A stretch of DNA of 53,873 nt from contig JAJRWH010000027.1 in assembly GCA_024276935.1 (NCBI GenBank), positions 1-53,873 of the forward strand. The letters are read 5' to 3'. The DNA is from Deltaproteobacteria bacterium. GTDB lineage: Bacteria > Desulfobacterota > Desulfuromonadia > Desulfuromonadales > Geopsychrobacteraceae. Position numbers and translations under genes: made by a program. Every line of letters starts with the position of its first letter. The first letter of the stretch is position 1. Under the pieces are notes generated by a model, which was not told where the DNA came from, did not search any database, and saw only the letters and a list, made by a program, of their open reading frames with translations. Of the stretch, positions 43,275-52,601 are shown in pieces.

Positions 43275-44257
43275 TGGATCAGATCCTTGATCCCGCTGGT
43301 GGTCTGACTGGAACCATCCGCCGCAACAATCAAACCGTCAACTCCCGGCCATTGCTCAAGCAATTGCAAACCCTTTTCAGGACCCAGAACAAAGGCTGCC
43401 GTCGCCAGAGCATCGGCTTCGGCTGTATTTGCAGCAATCACGCTGACACTTTGACAGCCTCGAGCAGGCAGACCGGTCTGCGGATCAAAAATATGATGAT
43501 ACCTGACCCCATCCACCACAAAAAAACGTTCGTAATCACCCGAAGTCACAATGGAGCGATCTCGCAATTCAATTGTTGCCAGAAGCTCTCCTGGTTTCCG
43601 CGGGTGTTGAATGCCTATTTTCCAGGAACGTTTGCCGTGACCACCCAGCAAACCGATATCACCTCCGGCATTGACACTGGCGGACCGAACACCGGCCTTG
43701 CGTAAAACCTGCAAGGCCTGATCGACAGCATAACCTTTGGCGATTCCCCCAAGGTCGAGCTGGACTCCGGGGCGGCGCTTTACCTGATGACCCTCAATAC
43801 TGAACGGATCCAGCGTCGGATCTGGCAAAACTTGTTCTATTTCTGTCAGTGAGGACGCCTGAGGCTGGGTTGCTGAAAAGTTCCAGAGTTTCTTTATCCC
43901 GCCCAAACCCAGACTGAATGCCCGTTGTGACTGACGAGATATTTCCAGCCCTCGTTGCAACAGGTTTAGGGTCTGATCATCAACCGCTATCGCTTTCGTT
44001 GCACGATTTAGCACAGCCAGCTGGCTCGATGAGATCGAGGGTGAAAACCGCTCTTCCTCTTCACGCATAACGGCAAATGCATCCGAAATGGCTGTTTCCA
44101 GTTTTTGCTGCTCGCTTCCAACCCCTTTGATCTCGACCAGGGTTCCCATAATTAATGCTGTCCGGGCAACCTCTGTGACAGATTGTCGCTGCTGAAACCA
44201 GACCAGAGTGAGAATAAACAACAAGGCTGCAACCAGCAACAAAGGGCGATTCAGCAC
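43265..44257 (-). CDS. apbE: FAD:protein FMN transferase ApbE
   Basis: 330-residue exported enzyme that attaches FMN through a phosphoester bond to Thr or Ser residues of redox proteins such as Rnf and Nqr subunits. Signal anchor about 5-20 ([16 protein letters not shown]). Motifs: [54 protein letters not shown] and [12 protein letters not shown], with the Mg ligands (Asp, Thr) of the family. The start is GTG 44257, overlapping the rimO stop by 7 bases. Its target flavoprotein is not in this window. Confidence 0.94.
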   Translation of the reverse strand: MLNRPLLLVAALLFILTLVWFQQRQSVTEVARTALIMGTLVEIKGVGSEQQKLETAISDAFAVMREEEERFSPSISSSQLAVLNRATKAIAVDDQTLNLLQRGLEISRQSQRAFSLGLGGIKKLWNFSATQPQASSLTEIEQVLPDPTLDPFSIEGHQVKRRPGVQLDLGGIAKGYAVDQALQVLRKAGVRSASVNAGGDIGLLGGHGKRSWKIGIQHPRKPGELLATIELRDRSIVTSGDYERFFVVDGVRYHHIFDPQTGLPARGCQSVSVIAANTAEADALATAAFVLGPEKGLQLLEQWPGVDGLIVAADGSSQTTSGIKDLIQWR

Positions 44258-45600
44258 GGTGTCTCCATGATGATTTCACCGATCAGATCATATTCTGCCG
44301 AATCAGTAATTCGCAAATCGACGATCTGGCCAACATCTGCCTGACCTGCGGTAATCAGACAACAGCCATCAACATCCGGGGCCTGACGTGCGCTACGACC
44401 CTTCAATAGCAGGTCGGTCTCTTCACTGAACCCTTCAACCAGAACCTTTTCAACCCGTCCAACCAGCTTGCGATTATGGGCAAAAGAAACTCGGGCCTGA
44501 GCTTTCATCAAACGGTTCAGACGACTCTTTTTGGTCCGTGCAGGAACCTGCCCTGCGAGTTTGGCCGCCCCGGTGCCCTCCTCACGCGAATAGCGGAAGA
44601 CACCGACTCGCTCAAAGTGACCTTCTTCAACAAAGTCCAGCAAGGTTTCAAACTGGGCCGCAGTTTCTCCCGGGAAACCAACAATAAATGATGTTCTCAG
44701 GGTCAAATCAGGGATTCGGCTGCGCAAACGTTGCAACAGTTGCCGAATCCCGCTGCTGTCAAGACGCCGGTTCATCTGACGTAGAATCTGATCATCGATA
44801 TGTTGGAGTGGTATATCCAGATAATTACAAATTTTCTCTTCACTGGCGATCAGATCGATCAGCTCATCACTTATTCCGTCTGGATATGCATAAAGAAGGC
44901 GAATCCAGTCGAGCTCCTCAATTTTAACCAGTTCTCGCAACAACGGCTCAGTTGCGCTGCCATCTTGGAGATCAGCCCCATAGGCCGTGATATCCTGGGC
45001 AATCAGATTGATTTCCCGAACCCCTCTTTGCGCCATCAGCTGCGCCTCTTTAACTACTGATTCAACACTTCTTGAGCGTAAATTGCCACGAAGCTGGGGA
45101 ATAATGCAGTAGGAGCAATGATTGGAGCAGCCATCTGCGATCTTGATGTAGCGGGTATAAAATGGCGAGGAATTGACCCGCGGCGTGCTGTGGTCATAAA
45201 GATAATCAGGGGTTCCGATTTCTGTTGTCGCCTGGTCACTGCCTAACTGCTGCTCGATCAGTTCAACAATTCGCGGCGCGTCACTGGTTCCCATAAACAG
45301 ATCGACCTCAGGTAATTGGGCCGCGAGTTCATCCTGATAACGCTGTGGCAGACATCCGCTGACAATCAACATCCGGCAACGTCCGGTCTGTTTCTGATCA
45401 GCCAGTTCCAGAATCGTCTCGATCGACTCTTCCTTGGCGTCCTGAATAAACGAACAGGTATTCACAACGATGATGTCCGCGTGATCCTCTTCTACGATGA
45501 TTTCAAAACGATCCTGGGGCAGATGACCGAGCATAACCTCGGCATCAACCAGGTTTTTCGGGCAGCCAAGACTGACCAGGCTGATTTTCAATTTTTCCAC
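44251..45600 (-). CDS. rimO: Ribosomal protein S12 methylthiotransferase RimO
   Basis: 449-residue radical SAM enzyme that adds a methylthio group to Asp89 of ribosomal protein S12. N-terminal UPF0004 domain: Cys13 (SLGCPKN), Cys49 (VNTCSF) and Cys83 (VSGCLPQR) hold the first cluster. The radical SAM site is [11 protein letters not shown] (about 148-158). A TRAM domain with [34 protein letters not shown] closes the protein. The start [16 protein letters not shown] at 45600 is the family beginning. First gene of the tight five-gene run ending at the nucleotidyltransferase. Confidence 0.96.
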   Translation of the reverse strand: MEKLKISLVSLGCPKNLVDAEVMLGHLPQDRFEIIVEEDHADIIVVNTCSFIQDAKEESIETILELADQKQTGRCRMLIVSGCLPQRYQDELAAQLPEVDLFMGTSDAPRIVELIEQQLGSDQATTEIGTPDYLYDHSTPRVNSSPFYTRYIKIADGCSNHCSYCIIPQLRGNLRSRSVESVVKEAQLMAQRGVREINLIAQDITAYGADLQDGSATEPLLRELVKIEELDWIRLLYAYPDGISDELIDLIASEEKICNYLDIPLQHIDDQILRQMNRRLDSSGIRQLLQRLRSRIPDLTLRTSFIVGFPGETAAQFETLLDFVEEGHFERVGVFRYSREEGTGAAKLAGQVPARTKKSRLNRLMKAQARVSFAHNRKLVGRVEKVLVEGFSEETDLLLKGRSARQAPDVDGCCLITAGQADVGQIVDLRITDSAEYDLIGEIIMETPC

Positions 45601-45634
45601 GTTGGGTCCTGTGTTTCGGTTAATGGTTCAAAGA

Positions 45635-46120
45635 TCAGGAACGCATATTTTCAAATTGCAATTCGACGCCGAGATCTTTCTGCTTTAACAACTGAATAAC
45701 CTTTTGCAGATCATCCAGCTTTTTGCCGGTCACCCGCACCTGATCTTCCATAATCTGGGCCTGGACTTTCAGTTTGGTTTCTTTGATCAGCTTGACAATC
45801 TCTTTTCCTTTTTCCTTGCTGATACCCTGGACGATGGTTGCCTTTTGTCGTACCGCACCACCGGACGCGGCTTCTTCGGGACCATAATCAAGACACTTGG
45901 GTGAAACATTACGCCGGACCAGTTTGCCAATCAAAATTTCCTTGATGGCCTTGAGCTTGTAATCGTCTGCCGCCAGAATTCGGATCCCCTCGCTGGAAAG
46001 CTCCAGCTCGTTGGTTGTTCCTTTAAAATCATAGCGGGTTGATATTTCCTTCACGGCCTGATTGACCGCATTATCCACTTCTTGTTGATCAACCTTCGAA
46101 ACCACATCAAAACTTGGCAT
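45635..46120 (-). CDS. YajQ-family nucleotide-binding protein
   Basis: 161-residue cytoplasmic protein of the YajQ (UPF0234) family; members bind c-di-GMP or other nucleotides and in Xanthomonas act as effectors. [35 protein letters not shown] is the signature start and two ferredoxin-like halves follow ([32 protein letters not shown]). It lies 34 bases upstream of rimO on the same strand. It starts 62 bases from a very stable hairpin at 46182-46224. Confidence 0.92.
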   Translation of the reverse strand: MPSFDVVSKVDQQEVDNAVNQAVKEISTRYDFKGTTNELELSSEGIRILAADDYKLKAIKEILIGKLVRRNVSPKCLDYGPEEAASGGAVRQKATIVQGISKEKGKEIVKLIKETKLKVQAQIMEDQVRVTGKKLDDLQKVIQLLKQKDLGVELQFENMRS

Positions 46121-46181
46121 CGTCCATTCTCCTGTCTTGCTGGTTTATCGGTAAGTAAGCCCACAGAATCAGTGACTTATA

Positions 46182-46224
46182 ACACAGGACCGCCCCGGAT
46201 AAAAGCACCGGGGCGGTCCTGTGT
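46182..46224 (-). terminator. 17-bp perfect hairpin after the LolA-like gene
   Basis: A perfect 17-bp stem with a 9-base loop (46182-46198 and 46208-46224), GC-rich (core GGACCGCCCCGG). It lies 35 bases past the LolA-like stop. No T run follows on either strand, so it may be a factor-dependent terminator or a barrier to exonuclease decay rather than a plain intrinsic terminator. Confidence 0.6.
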
Positions 46225-46258
46225 ACTGCTCATTTGCCGGGGATAAATTTTGTGGTTC

Positions 46259-47035
46259 TCAGAAACCCATTTCGCTTCCGGTCGGGCGAACCACTTCGAC
46301 TCCGGCGGGGCGCCTGAACTCAAAGAAAGAGGGGGAAAGCCCACGATTAAAATTGATATTCGAAAACTCAATCGTTGTCCTGTTATCGGAAGGATCAATC
46401 ACCGTCGTCGCCAGAATCGGGAAGTAGTTACCCACCTGATTGTTCTCCACATAATCCTTGACGGCACGCCGATCAACCACAATCCGCAATGAACGGATCA
46501 GGCTCGAAACCCGGTGGGGCTTTAATTCAAGAATCGGGTTACCATCCTGGTCGTGATCGGGCAAACCCCAGCGGAGTGAAAAATCACGCGCAAGGTTTCC
46601 CAGACCGGTAAGAAAGGTCATGGGATTATCGGCCCGCTGCTGTGTGACCTGGGCAATATCGCTAACGATCACCTGCCGATTTTCAGGCAAATAAACCCAC
46701 ATGGTCTGTGCATTTGAAACAACTTCCTGCTGTGATGGTTCACGGTATTCCCAACGAAACATCGCCCGTGGAACCTTGTTTGTGGTGGAGTATTCAAAGA
46801 GAAAACTGACAAAACCACTGCCACGTTGAGTCCGATCAATGGCTGCGATGTGAGACTCCTGGAAAAAGTCCCCCTGAAAATCAAAGATTCCCGACTTGTC
46901 TGTCCCTCGAGTCTTGATAACATCAGACTTAAAGGGGCCTTGCAGGGTTCCAATCACATCATTCAGGCTGATGTTGGCCGCAAAACAGACCCCCGGCAAG
47001 AACAGGAACAGCCCCAGCAAAATAATCTTCTTCAT
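46259..47035 (-). CDS. Outer-membrane lipoprotein-sorting protein, LolA-like
   Basis: 258-residue exported protein. MKKIILLGLFLFLPGVCFA is a signal peptide. The body has the beta-sandwich pattern of LolA/LppX-like lipid carriers (FRWEYREPSQQEVVSNAQTMWVYLPENRQVIVSDI and IEFSNINFNRGLSPSFFEFRRPAGVEVVRP). It belongs to the outer-membrane lipoprotein-sorting protein group often found beside RND-type transporters; none is here. Its cargo is not known. It follows the chemotaxis operon on the same strand, 111 bases after the CheX-like gene. Confidence 0.82.
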   Translation of the reverse strand: MKKIILLGLFLFLPGVCFAANISLNDVIGTLQGPFKSDVIKTRGTDKSGIFDFQGDFFQESHIAAIDRTQRGSGFVSFLFEYSTTNKVPRAMFRWEYREPSQQEVVSNAQTMWVYLPENRQVIVSDIAQVTQQRADNPMTFLTGLGNLARDFSLRWGLPDHDQDGNPILELKPHRVSSLIRSLRIVVDRRAVKDYVENNQVGNYFPILATTVIDPSDNRTTIEFSNINFNRGLSPSFFEFRRPAGVEVVRPTGSEMGF

Positions 47036-47146
47036 TTCAACCTCCCTGGCTAGACGGTCCAGATTCTGACGCAGAGTGAGTCTAACAGATGTTCTTCCTT
47101 CTCTGTCTGCAAAAAACCTTCCGCCCGAAAAAAACTCTATGACAGA

Positions 47147-47662
47147 TCATGCCAGCAGGATATCCAGGGCCGATTTCTTCAAACCGACCAGAACCTCTGC
47201 CTTCTCCTGCGATTTACTCCAGTTGAATTCGGCCGTGAAAAACTCTGTAAATGCCGGGAGTTCCTGTGGGACAAGACTCAGTTCAGGAGGTGTCGGCAGG
47301 GTCCTTAATCCGCGGCTCTGATCGAAATAACCGACAAAAACCGAAGCCAGAACATTTCCCAGCTCCATCAACGCGGAACGGGCCGATTCATCAAGCAAGG
47401 ATAAATCACGGCCTGCTGTCAGTGTTTTAACCACTTCAAGAGCCATTTTTTCCGGCAGATCAAGATACAACCCACCCTCCAGTGCTCCGGTCAACCCAAG
47501 ATGAACCTGCACACCTGCCGGGCGCAAAAAGGGTGTTGTCACCCGAAGAGAGATCTCCCCCCCCAGCATCATTCGCAAAGAGATGGCGACCTGATCAAAG
47601 CTTTGCTGCAATGTTTTATTGATCTGCTGGCGTTGTTGTGAACTGAGAGGTTCAGTCATCAT
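47147..47662 (-). CDS. CheC/CheX-like chemotaxis phosphatase
   Basis: 171-residue protein resembling CheC/CheX, which dephosphorylate CheY-P. The active-site pattern (E-x-x-N) appears in SARSALMELGNVLASVFVGYFD (about 88-108). The protein has one such motif clearly visible, more like CheX or a truncated CheC. The C-terminal part (LSLVPQELPAFTEFFTAEFN) matches the family fold. Position right after CheA supports a chemotaxis role. The ORF opens MMTEPLSSQQRQQI; the second Met is an equal start choice. Confidence 0.8.
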   Translation of the reverse strand: MMTEPLSSQQRQQINKTLQQSFDQVAISLRMMLGGEISLRVTTPFLRPAGVQVHLGLTGALEGGLYLDLPEKMALEVVKTLTAGRDLSLLDESARSALMELGNVLASVFVGYFDQSRGLRTLPTPPELSLVPQELPAFTEFFTAEFNWSKSQEKAEVLVGLKKSALDILLA

Positions 47663-47665
47663 CTT

Positions 47666-49486
47666 TCACTCCCCGGAGCGGCGCCTTTTTTCCAGCATCC
47701 CCTGAATATCAAGGATAAAGACAATGCGCCCATCACCCAAGATTGTCCCACCACCCAACCCGCGCAGAAGATCTACAGGATGAGGAAGAGACTGAACAAA
47801 AACTTCCTTCTGGCCACTGAAGCCATCAACCACCAGACCAATCTTGCGTCCAAGGATCTCGGAAATAACCACCGAAATCTGCTCTGAGGCGCGCGGGATG
47901 GGCAGCCCAAGAATTTTCCGCAATGAAATCAAAGGCAAAAGTTCTTCGTTGTGAGAAAAAACTCGCTGTTTACCGCTAGTCTGAATCTGATTACGATCAA
48001 TCTCCAGGGTTTGCAGAACGCGCGTAATCGGCAAGGCCACCAGTTTATGGTCCACGTTCACCAGCAAAACTTTGATAATGGCAACCGAAAGGGGCAGCTT
48101 AAGCGTAAAACGTGTGCCATTTTCAGGGACGGAATCAATATGCAGAACACCACCCAGCTTTTCGACTGCTGCCTTGACGACATCCATCCCGACACCACGT
48201 CCCGAAGTATCGGTTATCTGACTGGCGGTCGAAAATCCCGGCAAGCAAATCAACTGCAGGGCATCGTAATCTCGCATTACTTCAGCCTGAGCCGAGCTGA
48301 TTAGCCCTTTTTCCACCGCATGACGCCGCAAGGCGTCAGGATCCATCCCCATGCCATCATCGGCGACCTGCAACATAACCTGATCCCTTTGACGCCAGGC
48401 CCGTACGGTTATGGTTCCCTGTTTGGCAATCCCGTGATCTATGGCGTTTCTGATCATATGAATCAGGGGGTCGGTCAATTCTTCAAGGATGGCCCGGTCC
48501 AGTTCAATTCCGGTTCCTTCAAGATTGAACTGGATTTCCTTGCCGGTTTTGCGGGCCAGATCTCGTACCAGCCGCGGGAGCCTGCCGGTAACCGAATCGA
48601 TCGGCATCATGCGAACCTGCAAGACCTGGTGATGAAGATTCTTGACCAGACGCGCCAAACGATCCAGGCCTTCTTTAAGGCCTTTCCAGTCTTTTTCTCC
48701 TGCCGCACTCTGCAGCATATAGCGATTGGTTATCAATTCTCCGGTCAGACCAATAAATCGATCGAGCAGCTCGGTGCCAACGCGAACAGTCGCTCCGACA
48801 GAGGTATTTCCGGAAGGTTTTGCCTGGGGAGCGCTGACGTTGACCCTGGATACTTCTGAATAGTTCTCGAAACAGCTCTTGACCTCCTGAGCTTCCAGTC
48901 GCGTCTGAATTTCTGCATTCAGTCGGCGGACCTCACCTCCACGAAGTATCATCTCTTCGGAGGGTTCACAATTGAGCAGTTTTCCCAGGGTTGCCAGTTG
49001 CTTGATCAAAACCAGCAGGCGGGCAGCGGGAGACGCAACTGACTCATGCAGCTGCAATGAAACCTGCAAGTGACTCTCATCGGCAACCGGATTTGGTTCG
49101 GGCTCTTTTTGTTCGGTTGCAGCCACTGCGGGCTGACCGGAGCAAAAGCCCACAACGCTGCGTTCAGGTCGTTCGGCATCAATATCTTCCAGCAGGCTTT
49201 CGATCAGATCCACTCCGGCCAGCAGACGGTCAATCGCTTCGCTGGTAATCTGACCCTGCTGACGAAAGTGATCCAGAAAATCTTCCAGATAATGACCGAG
49301 GTCTGCAGTCTGCTGGTAGCCCATAGAGGCGGCCATGCCCTTGATAGAATGGGCTTCACGAAACAGGGCATCAATCCCGCTACGATTATGTGGATCCGCT
49401 TCGATACTCACCAGCAGTGCACTCATCTTCTGCAGATGTTCGCGTGCTTCAGTGAGATACATGGCTTTATATTTTGACATGTCCAT
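47666..49486 (-). CDS. cheA: Chemotaxis histidine kinase CheA
   Basis: 606-residue kinase. Hpt (P1) about 1-105, with phosphoacceptor His46 in LFREAHSIKGMAASMG. A variable linker/P2-like region runs about 110-225. Dimerisation (P3) about 230-300 has VRVGTELLDRFIGLTGELI. The kinase (P4) has RNAIDHG, the G1 box DDGMGMDPDALR and TSGRGVGMDVVK. The regulatory CheW-like domain (P5) ends IVFILDIQGMLEKR. The segment after RNAIDHG is short (IAKQGTITV), lacking the 10-15 residues usual there, a subfamily feature. It phosphorylates the CheY next door and couples to the MCP through CheW. Confidence 0.96.
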   Translation of the reverse strand: MDMSKYKAMYLTEAREHLQKMSALLVSIEADPHNRSGIDALFREAHSIKGMAASMGYQQTADLGHYLEDFLDHFRQQGQITSEAIDRLLAGVDLIESLLEDIDAERPERSVVGFCSGQPAVAATEQKEPEPNPVADESHLQVSLQLHESVASPAARLLVLIKQLATLGKLLNCEPSEEMILRGGEVRRLNAEIQTRLEAQEVKSCFENYSEVSRVNVSAPQAKPSGNTSVGATVRVGTELLDRFIGLTGELITNRYMLQSAAGEKDWKGLKEGLDRLARLVKNLHHQVLQVRMMPIDSVTGRLPRLVRDLARKTGKEIQFNLEGTGIELDRAILEELTDPLIHMIRNAIDHGIAKQGTITVRAWRQRDQVMLQVADDGMGMDPDALRRHAVEKGLISSAQAEVMRDYDALQLICLPGFSTASQITDTSGRGVGMDVVKAAVEKLGGVLHIDSVPENGTRFTLKLPLSVAIIKVLLVNVDHKLVALPITRVLQTLEIDRNQIQTSGKQRVFSHNEELLPLISLRKILGLPIPRASEQISVVISEILGRKIGLVVDGFSGQKEVFVQSLPHPVDLLRGLGGGTILGDGRIVFILDIQGMLEKRRRSGE

Positions 49487-49529
49487 GTCAGTTTTTATCC
49501 ATACCCCTGGCTATCGGTATAAAGAAGGA

Positions 49530-49892
49530 CTAAGCAAGAACGCGACCGACAACTTCCACCACCTGCTCTTGTTGAAAAGGTTTGACGATAAAATCCTTGG
49601 CTCCGTTTTGAATCGCCTCCATGACCATACTTTCCTGACCCAAAGCACTGCACATGACAATGACCGCCTCAGAATCCTCAACCATAATATCCTGCAGAGC
49701 CTCAATCCCGCTGCGTTGGGGCATGACAATATCCATGGTCACCAAATCGGGCTGCAGCTCGCGGTATTTCTCCAGCGCTTCCTGACCGTCGGCAGCTTCT
49801 CCTGCAATCTCCCAGCCTGCACCCAGAAAAATGTCACGTAATAAATTTCGCATAAACAGGGCATCATCAACGATCAGTACGCGCGGTGGCAT
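49530..49892 (-). CDS. CheY-type response regulator
   Basis: 120-residue single-domain receiver. The phosphoacceptor is Asp54 (LVTMDIVMPQRSG). The acidic pocket Asp9/Asp10 (LIVDDALFMRNLLRD), the Ser/Thr switch MCSALGQESM and the Lys in DFIVKPF are all present. As the only free receiver in this cluster it is the probable target of CheA and the flagellar switch signal. Its start overlaps the end of cheW by 26 bases. Alternative: a stand-alone receiver for a different kinase. Confidence 0.93.
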   Translation of the reverse strand: MPPRVLIVDDALFMRNLLRDIFLGAGWEIAGEAADGQEALEKYRELQPDLVTMDIVMPQRSGIEALQDIMVEDSEAVIVMCSALGQESMVMEAIQNGAKDFIVKPFQQEQVVEVVGRVLA

Positions 49893-50325
49893 GACTACCT
49901 CCTGGTGTGGAACATTCTTCTTCTATACGTTTTTTCAACTGTTCAAGGTCAAGCAGGCTGATCATTTGACCTTGCCAGTTCAAAACGCCATCAATGCAAT
50001 CATTTGGTGCATCATTACGAATCAAAGATGCCGACTCAAGATCAACACTCAACAGGGGTTCCAGTTGCTGTACGGCCAGAACCAGAGGGAAATCGTGCTC
50101 AACCAGAACGATCATCCGCTCACTTCGTGGTACGGCAGGAAAACCCAGCAACTTCGGCAGGTCAAGAACTGGCAGAATCCGTCCATGAACATTGACCGCC
50201 GCCAGAAAGACCTCGGGTGCCGCAGGCAGATAGTGCTGCTCGGCATCTTCGATGACTTCCTGAACCTCTGTCAGTTTCAGAGCGTAACGCTCTTCTCCAA
50301 GCATGAAGGGTAAAAGCAGGGTCAT
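49867..50325 (-). CDS. cheW: Chemotaxis coupling protein CheW
   Basis: 152-residue scaffold that links receptors to CheA. The SH3-like fold is recognised by MLGEERYALKLTEVQEVIE, VNVHGRILPVLDLPKLLG, MIVLVEHDFPLVLAVQQLEPLLSV and CIDGVLNWQGQMISLLDLEQL. The C-terminus is longer than usual and basic (STPGGSHATARTDR) where it overlaps cheY. Its start overlaps the MCP stop by one base, so translation is coupled. Confidence 0.93.
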   Translation of the reverse strand: MTLLLPFMLGEERYALKLTEVQEVIEDAEQHYLPAAPEVFLAAVNVHGRILPVLDLPKLLGFPAVPRSERMIVLVEHDFPLVLAVQQLEPLLSVDLESASLIRNDAPNDCIDGVLNWQGQMISLLDLEQLKKRIEEECSTPGGSHATARTDR

Positions 50326-51608
50326 CAGTCTTCAAACTCTCCATCACTACCGAGGTTGAATCGGCTGACCGAGGTCAACAATTCATCTGCCAACTGAGCC
50401 AGCTTTTGTGATGCATAGGTCAACTCTTCCATCGATGCTGACTGCTCTTCGGTTGCGGCAGACACCTCTTCGGTTGCGGCGGCATTATCCTCGGCAACCC
50501 GGGCAATCTCTTCCATCGCAGTAACAATATCGCCCGATCCCTTATTCTGATTTTCGGCCAGGGCCGTTATGCTGTTGGCCTTGTTCTGTGCATCTTCGGC
50601 CTTTTCGATAATGGCCAGAAAAGCACCACTGGTTGTATCAATGGCTTCGCGTCCGGCATCGATAGAACGCACACTGTCCAGCATCGATTGATGGACCCGC
50701 AGGCTCTCTTCACGGGTTGTTTCGATCAGACGGGTAATTTCACCTGCCGACTCACTGGTGCTGTCCGCCAATTTGCTGATTTCTTCGGCCACCACGGCAA
50801 AACCATGGCCGTATTCCCCGGCCCGAGCCGCCTCAATGGTGGCATTCAAGGCCAACAGGTTGGTTTTCTGGGCAATACCGGTAATGACATCGATAATCGA
50901 ACCGATTTTTTGAACATGCTCGCTGAAAGAAACCATCTGGCGTCCGTTGTTCTCAACTTCACTCAGGACATGTTTCATCTTTTCGATAGCGGTATCGGTC
51001 AGCTTGCCACCATTTTTGGCGGTGCGGGTGGTTTCTTCTGCCGACAAGGAAAGAATCTGGCTGGATGCGGTAATTTTTTCGATTGAATCCGCCATCTCAC
51101 GAATAACCCGTGAAACCCGTTCGACCATTTCTGCCTGGGTTTCGGCCCCACGGCTGATCTGTTCAATAGCTCCGGCAACCTCGTGCGAGGTTGCGGTCAT
51201 CTCTTCAGCTGAAGCACTCAACCCCTGGGAAGATTCATTGACCCGGACCGATGAATTGCGGATTTTGCCCACCAGCTTGCGCAAACTGTCGACAACCAGG
51301 TTGAGGGAATCGGCAAGGTCTTCTGTTTCATCAGAAACAAGCCCTTTGCGCAGCTTGAGCTTGCGGCTCAAATCTCCCCGACTGAGACGTTCGGCACCCG
51401 TGGTCAGAACCCCGATATTGGAGGTAAAGGCTTTGGAAAAAATCCAGCCAAAAATCAGACCGACCAACAGAGCACCCAAAGTGGTCACGAATTGCTGAAA
51501 TGCCTGGGGAATGAACCCAAGGGCCGGGACCAGATAATCGAGAAAAACGATCGATCCGACCACCACGACAAAACCAAGGACAAATTTATGACTGATTTCG
51601 ATGCGCAT
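50325..51608 (-). CDS. Methyl-accepting chemotaxis protein without a large sensor domain
   Basis: 427-residue receptor. Two spans lie close together (about 9-30 and 38-59) with only a few residues between them, so no periplasmic ligand domain exists. HAMP about 60-115 follows. The long signalling coiled coil has the tip [38 protein letters not shown] (about 245-282), with the conserved Glu/Gln bundle residues and flexible glycines. The C-terminal tail ([10 protein letters not shown]) does not show a CheR-tethering pentapeptide. It may sense membrane or cytoplasmic signals such as redox, pH or temperature, or act with other receptors. Coupled to cheW. Confidence 0.92.
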   Translation of the reverse strand: MRIEISHKFVLGFVVVVGSIVFLDYLVPALGFIPQAFQQFVTTLGALLVGLIFGWIFSKAFTSNIGVLTTGAERLSRGDLSRKLKLRKGLVSDETEDLADSLNLVVDSLRKLVGKIRNSSVRVNESSQGLSASAEEMTATSHEVAGAIEQISRGAETQAEMVERVSRVIREMADSIEKITASSQILSLSAEETTRTAKNGGKLTDTAIEKMKHVLSEVENNGRQMVSFSEHVQKIGSIIDVITGIAQKTNLLALNATIEAARAGEYGHGFAVVAEEISKLADSTSESAGEITRLIETTREESLRVHQSMLDSVRSIDAGREAIDTTSGAFLAIIEKAEDAQNKANSITALAENQNKGSGDIVTAMEEIARVAEDNAAATEEVSAATEEQSASMEELTYASQKLAQLADELLTSVSRFNLGSDGEFED

Positions 51609-51656
51609 GGGATACTTCTCCTGCTCGGGAAATAATCTGTATACCGTCTTTGACGG

Positions 51657-52550
51657 CTAAACGTCTAAAGGACTCGGTTCATCAATCCGTTTACGATAAA
51701 TTCTTTCTGTTGGATCAACACAGCTGAAAAGCTCTCGACTGTCACTAACCATTGTTTCTGCCCGCCCCAGGACAAGCAGACCGTCAGGCACCAGGGCGGC
51801 TGCCAGAGACCGGAGAATTCTTTCCTGTTCCTGGCGGGAAAAATAAATCAACATATTCCGACACAGAATCAAATCGATTTGACTGAATCGACGGTCTTGA
51901 AGAATATTGTGTCTGAAAAAACGTACCTTAGACCGAATATGACTATTCAGCCGATATTTTGTGTCTTCCAAGCTAAAGTACTGTACCAAGGCCGACTCAG
52001 GAACCTCAACCAGACGGTGCGCCTCGTAAAGCCCGGTACGGGCCTTTTTGAGAATATCGGCACTGATATCAGTGCCGATAATTGACACCTGGTCCCGGGA
52101 AGTACAAAGTTCATCACAGAGCAGGGCCAATGAATAGGGTTCTTCACCCCCCGCGCAACCTACGCTCCAGATTCGCAATTCACTTCGGCCACGACTCTTG
52201 CGCAATAAATCTGGCAGAATGCTCTCTTCAAGAACACGAAAGGTTGATGGATTGCGGAAGAACTGTGAAACATGAATTGTCAGCGCTTCAATCAGCTCCT
52301 CTTGTTCGGCATCATTGTCTGCCAGCAGCGCAATATAGCTTGCCGTACTGGGGCAGTTCAGATTACGAATTCTGGCGGCAATACGCCTCTTGATGCATCG
52401 ATCCTTGTATCCATCAAGATCAAAGCCGCGACCAGCAAGAAGGATATCACGAATAGCCGCGAAGTCTTCGTCAATGATATCGCTGCCGACAAAGAGCGGA
52501 CTCCCGACATACCTGGAGGCATCGCCTTTTTCCGTAGGAGCGTCACCCAC
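51657..52550 (-). CDS. cheR: Chemotaxis methyltransferase CheR
   Basis: 297-residue SAM-dependent enzyme that methylates receptor glutamates. N-terminal helical CheR domain (about 20-95): FAAIRDILLAGRGFDLDGYKDRCIKRRIAARIRNL. The SAM-binding part has WSVGCAGGEEPYSLALL (about 150-166), IIGTDISADILKKARTGLY and LILCRNMLIYFSR. The start is GTG 52550, because GGGAGG lies five bases before it; the open frame to 52598 (TTG) lacks such a site. No cheB gene for the reverse reaction is present in the cluster. First gene of the chemotaxis run, 51 bases after thiL. Confidence 0.94.
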   Translation of the reverse strand: MGDAPTEKGDASRYVGSPLFVGSDIIDEDFAAIRDILLAGRGFDLDGYKDRCIKRRIAARIRNLNCPSTASYIALLADNDAEQEELIEALTIHVSQFFRNPSTFRVLEESILPDLLRKSRGRSELRIWSVGCAGGEEPYSLALLCDELCTSRDQVSIIGTDISADILKKARTGLYEAHRLVEVPESALVQYFSLEDTKYRLNSHIRSKVRFFRHNILQDRRFSQIDLILCRNMLIYFSRQEQERILRSLAAALVPDGLLVLGRAETMVSDSRELFSCVDPTERIYRKRIDEPSPLDV

Positions 52551-52601
52551 GTCGGCCTCCCTGAGACAATGACCGGGACCTCTGATCCTTTTGACCAAAA
52601 T

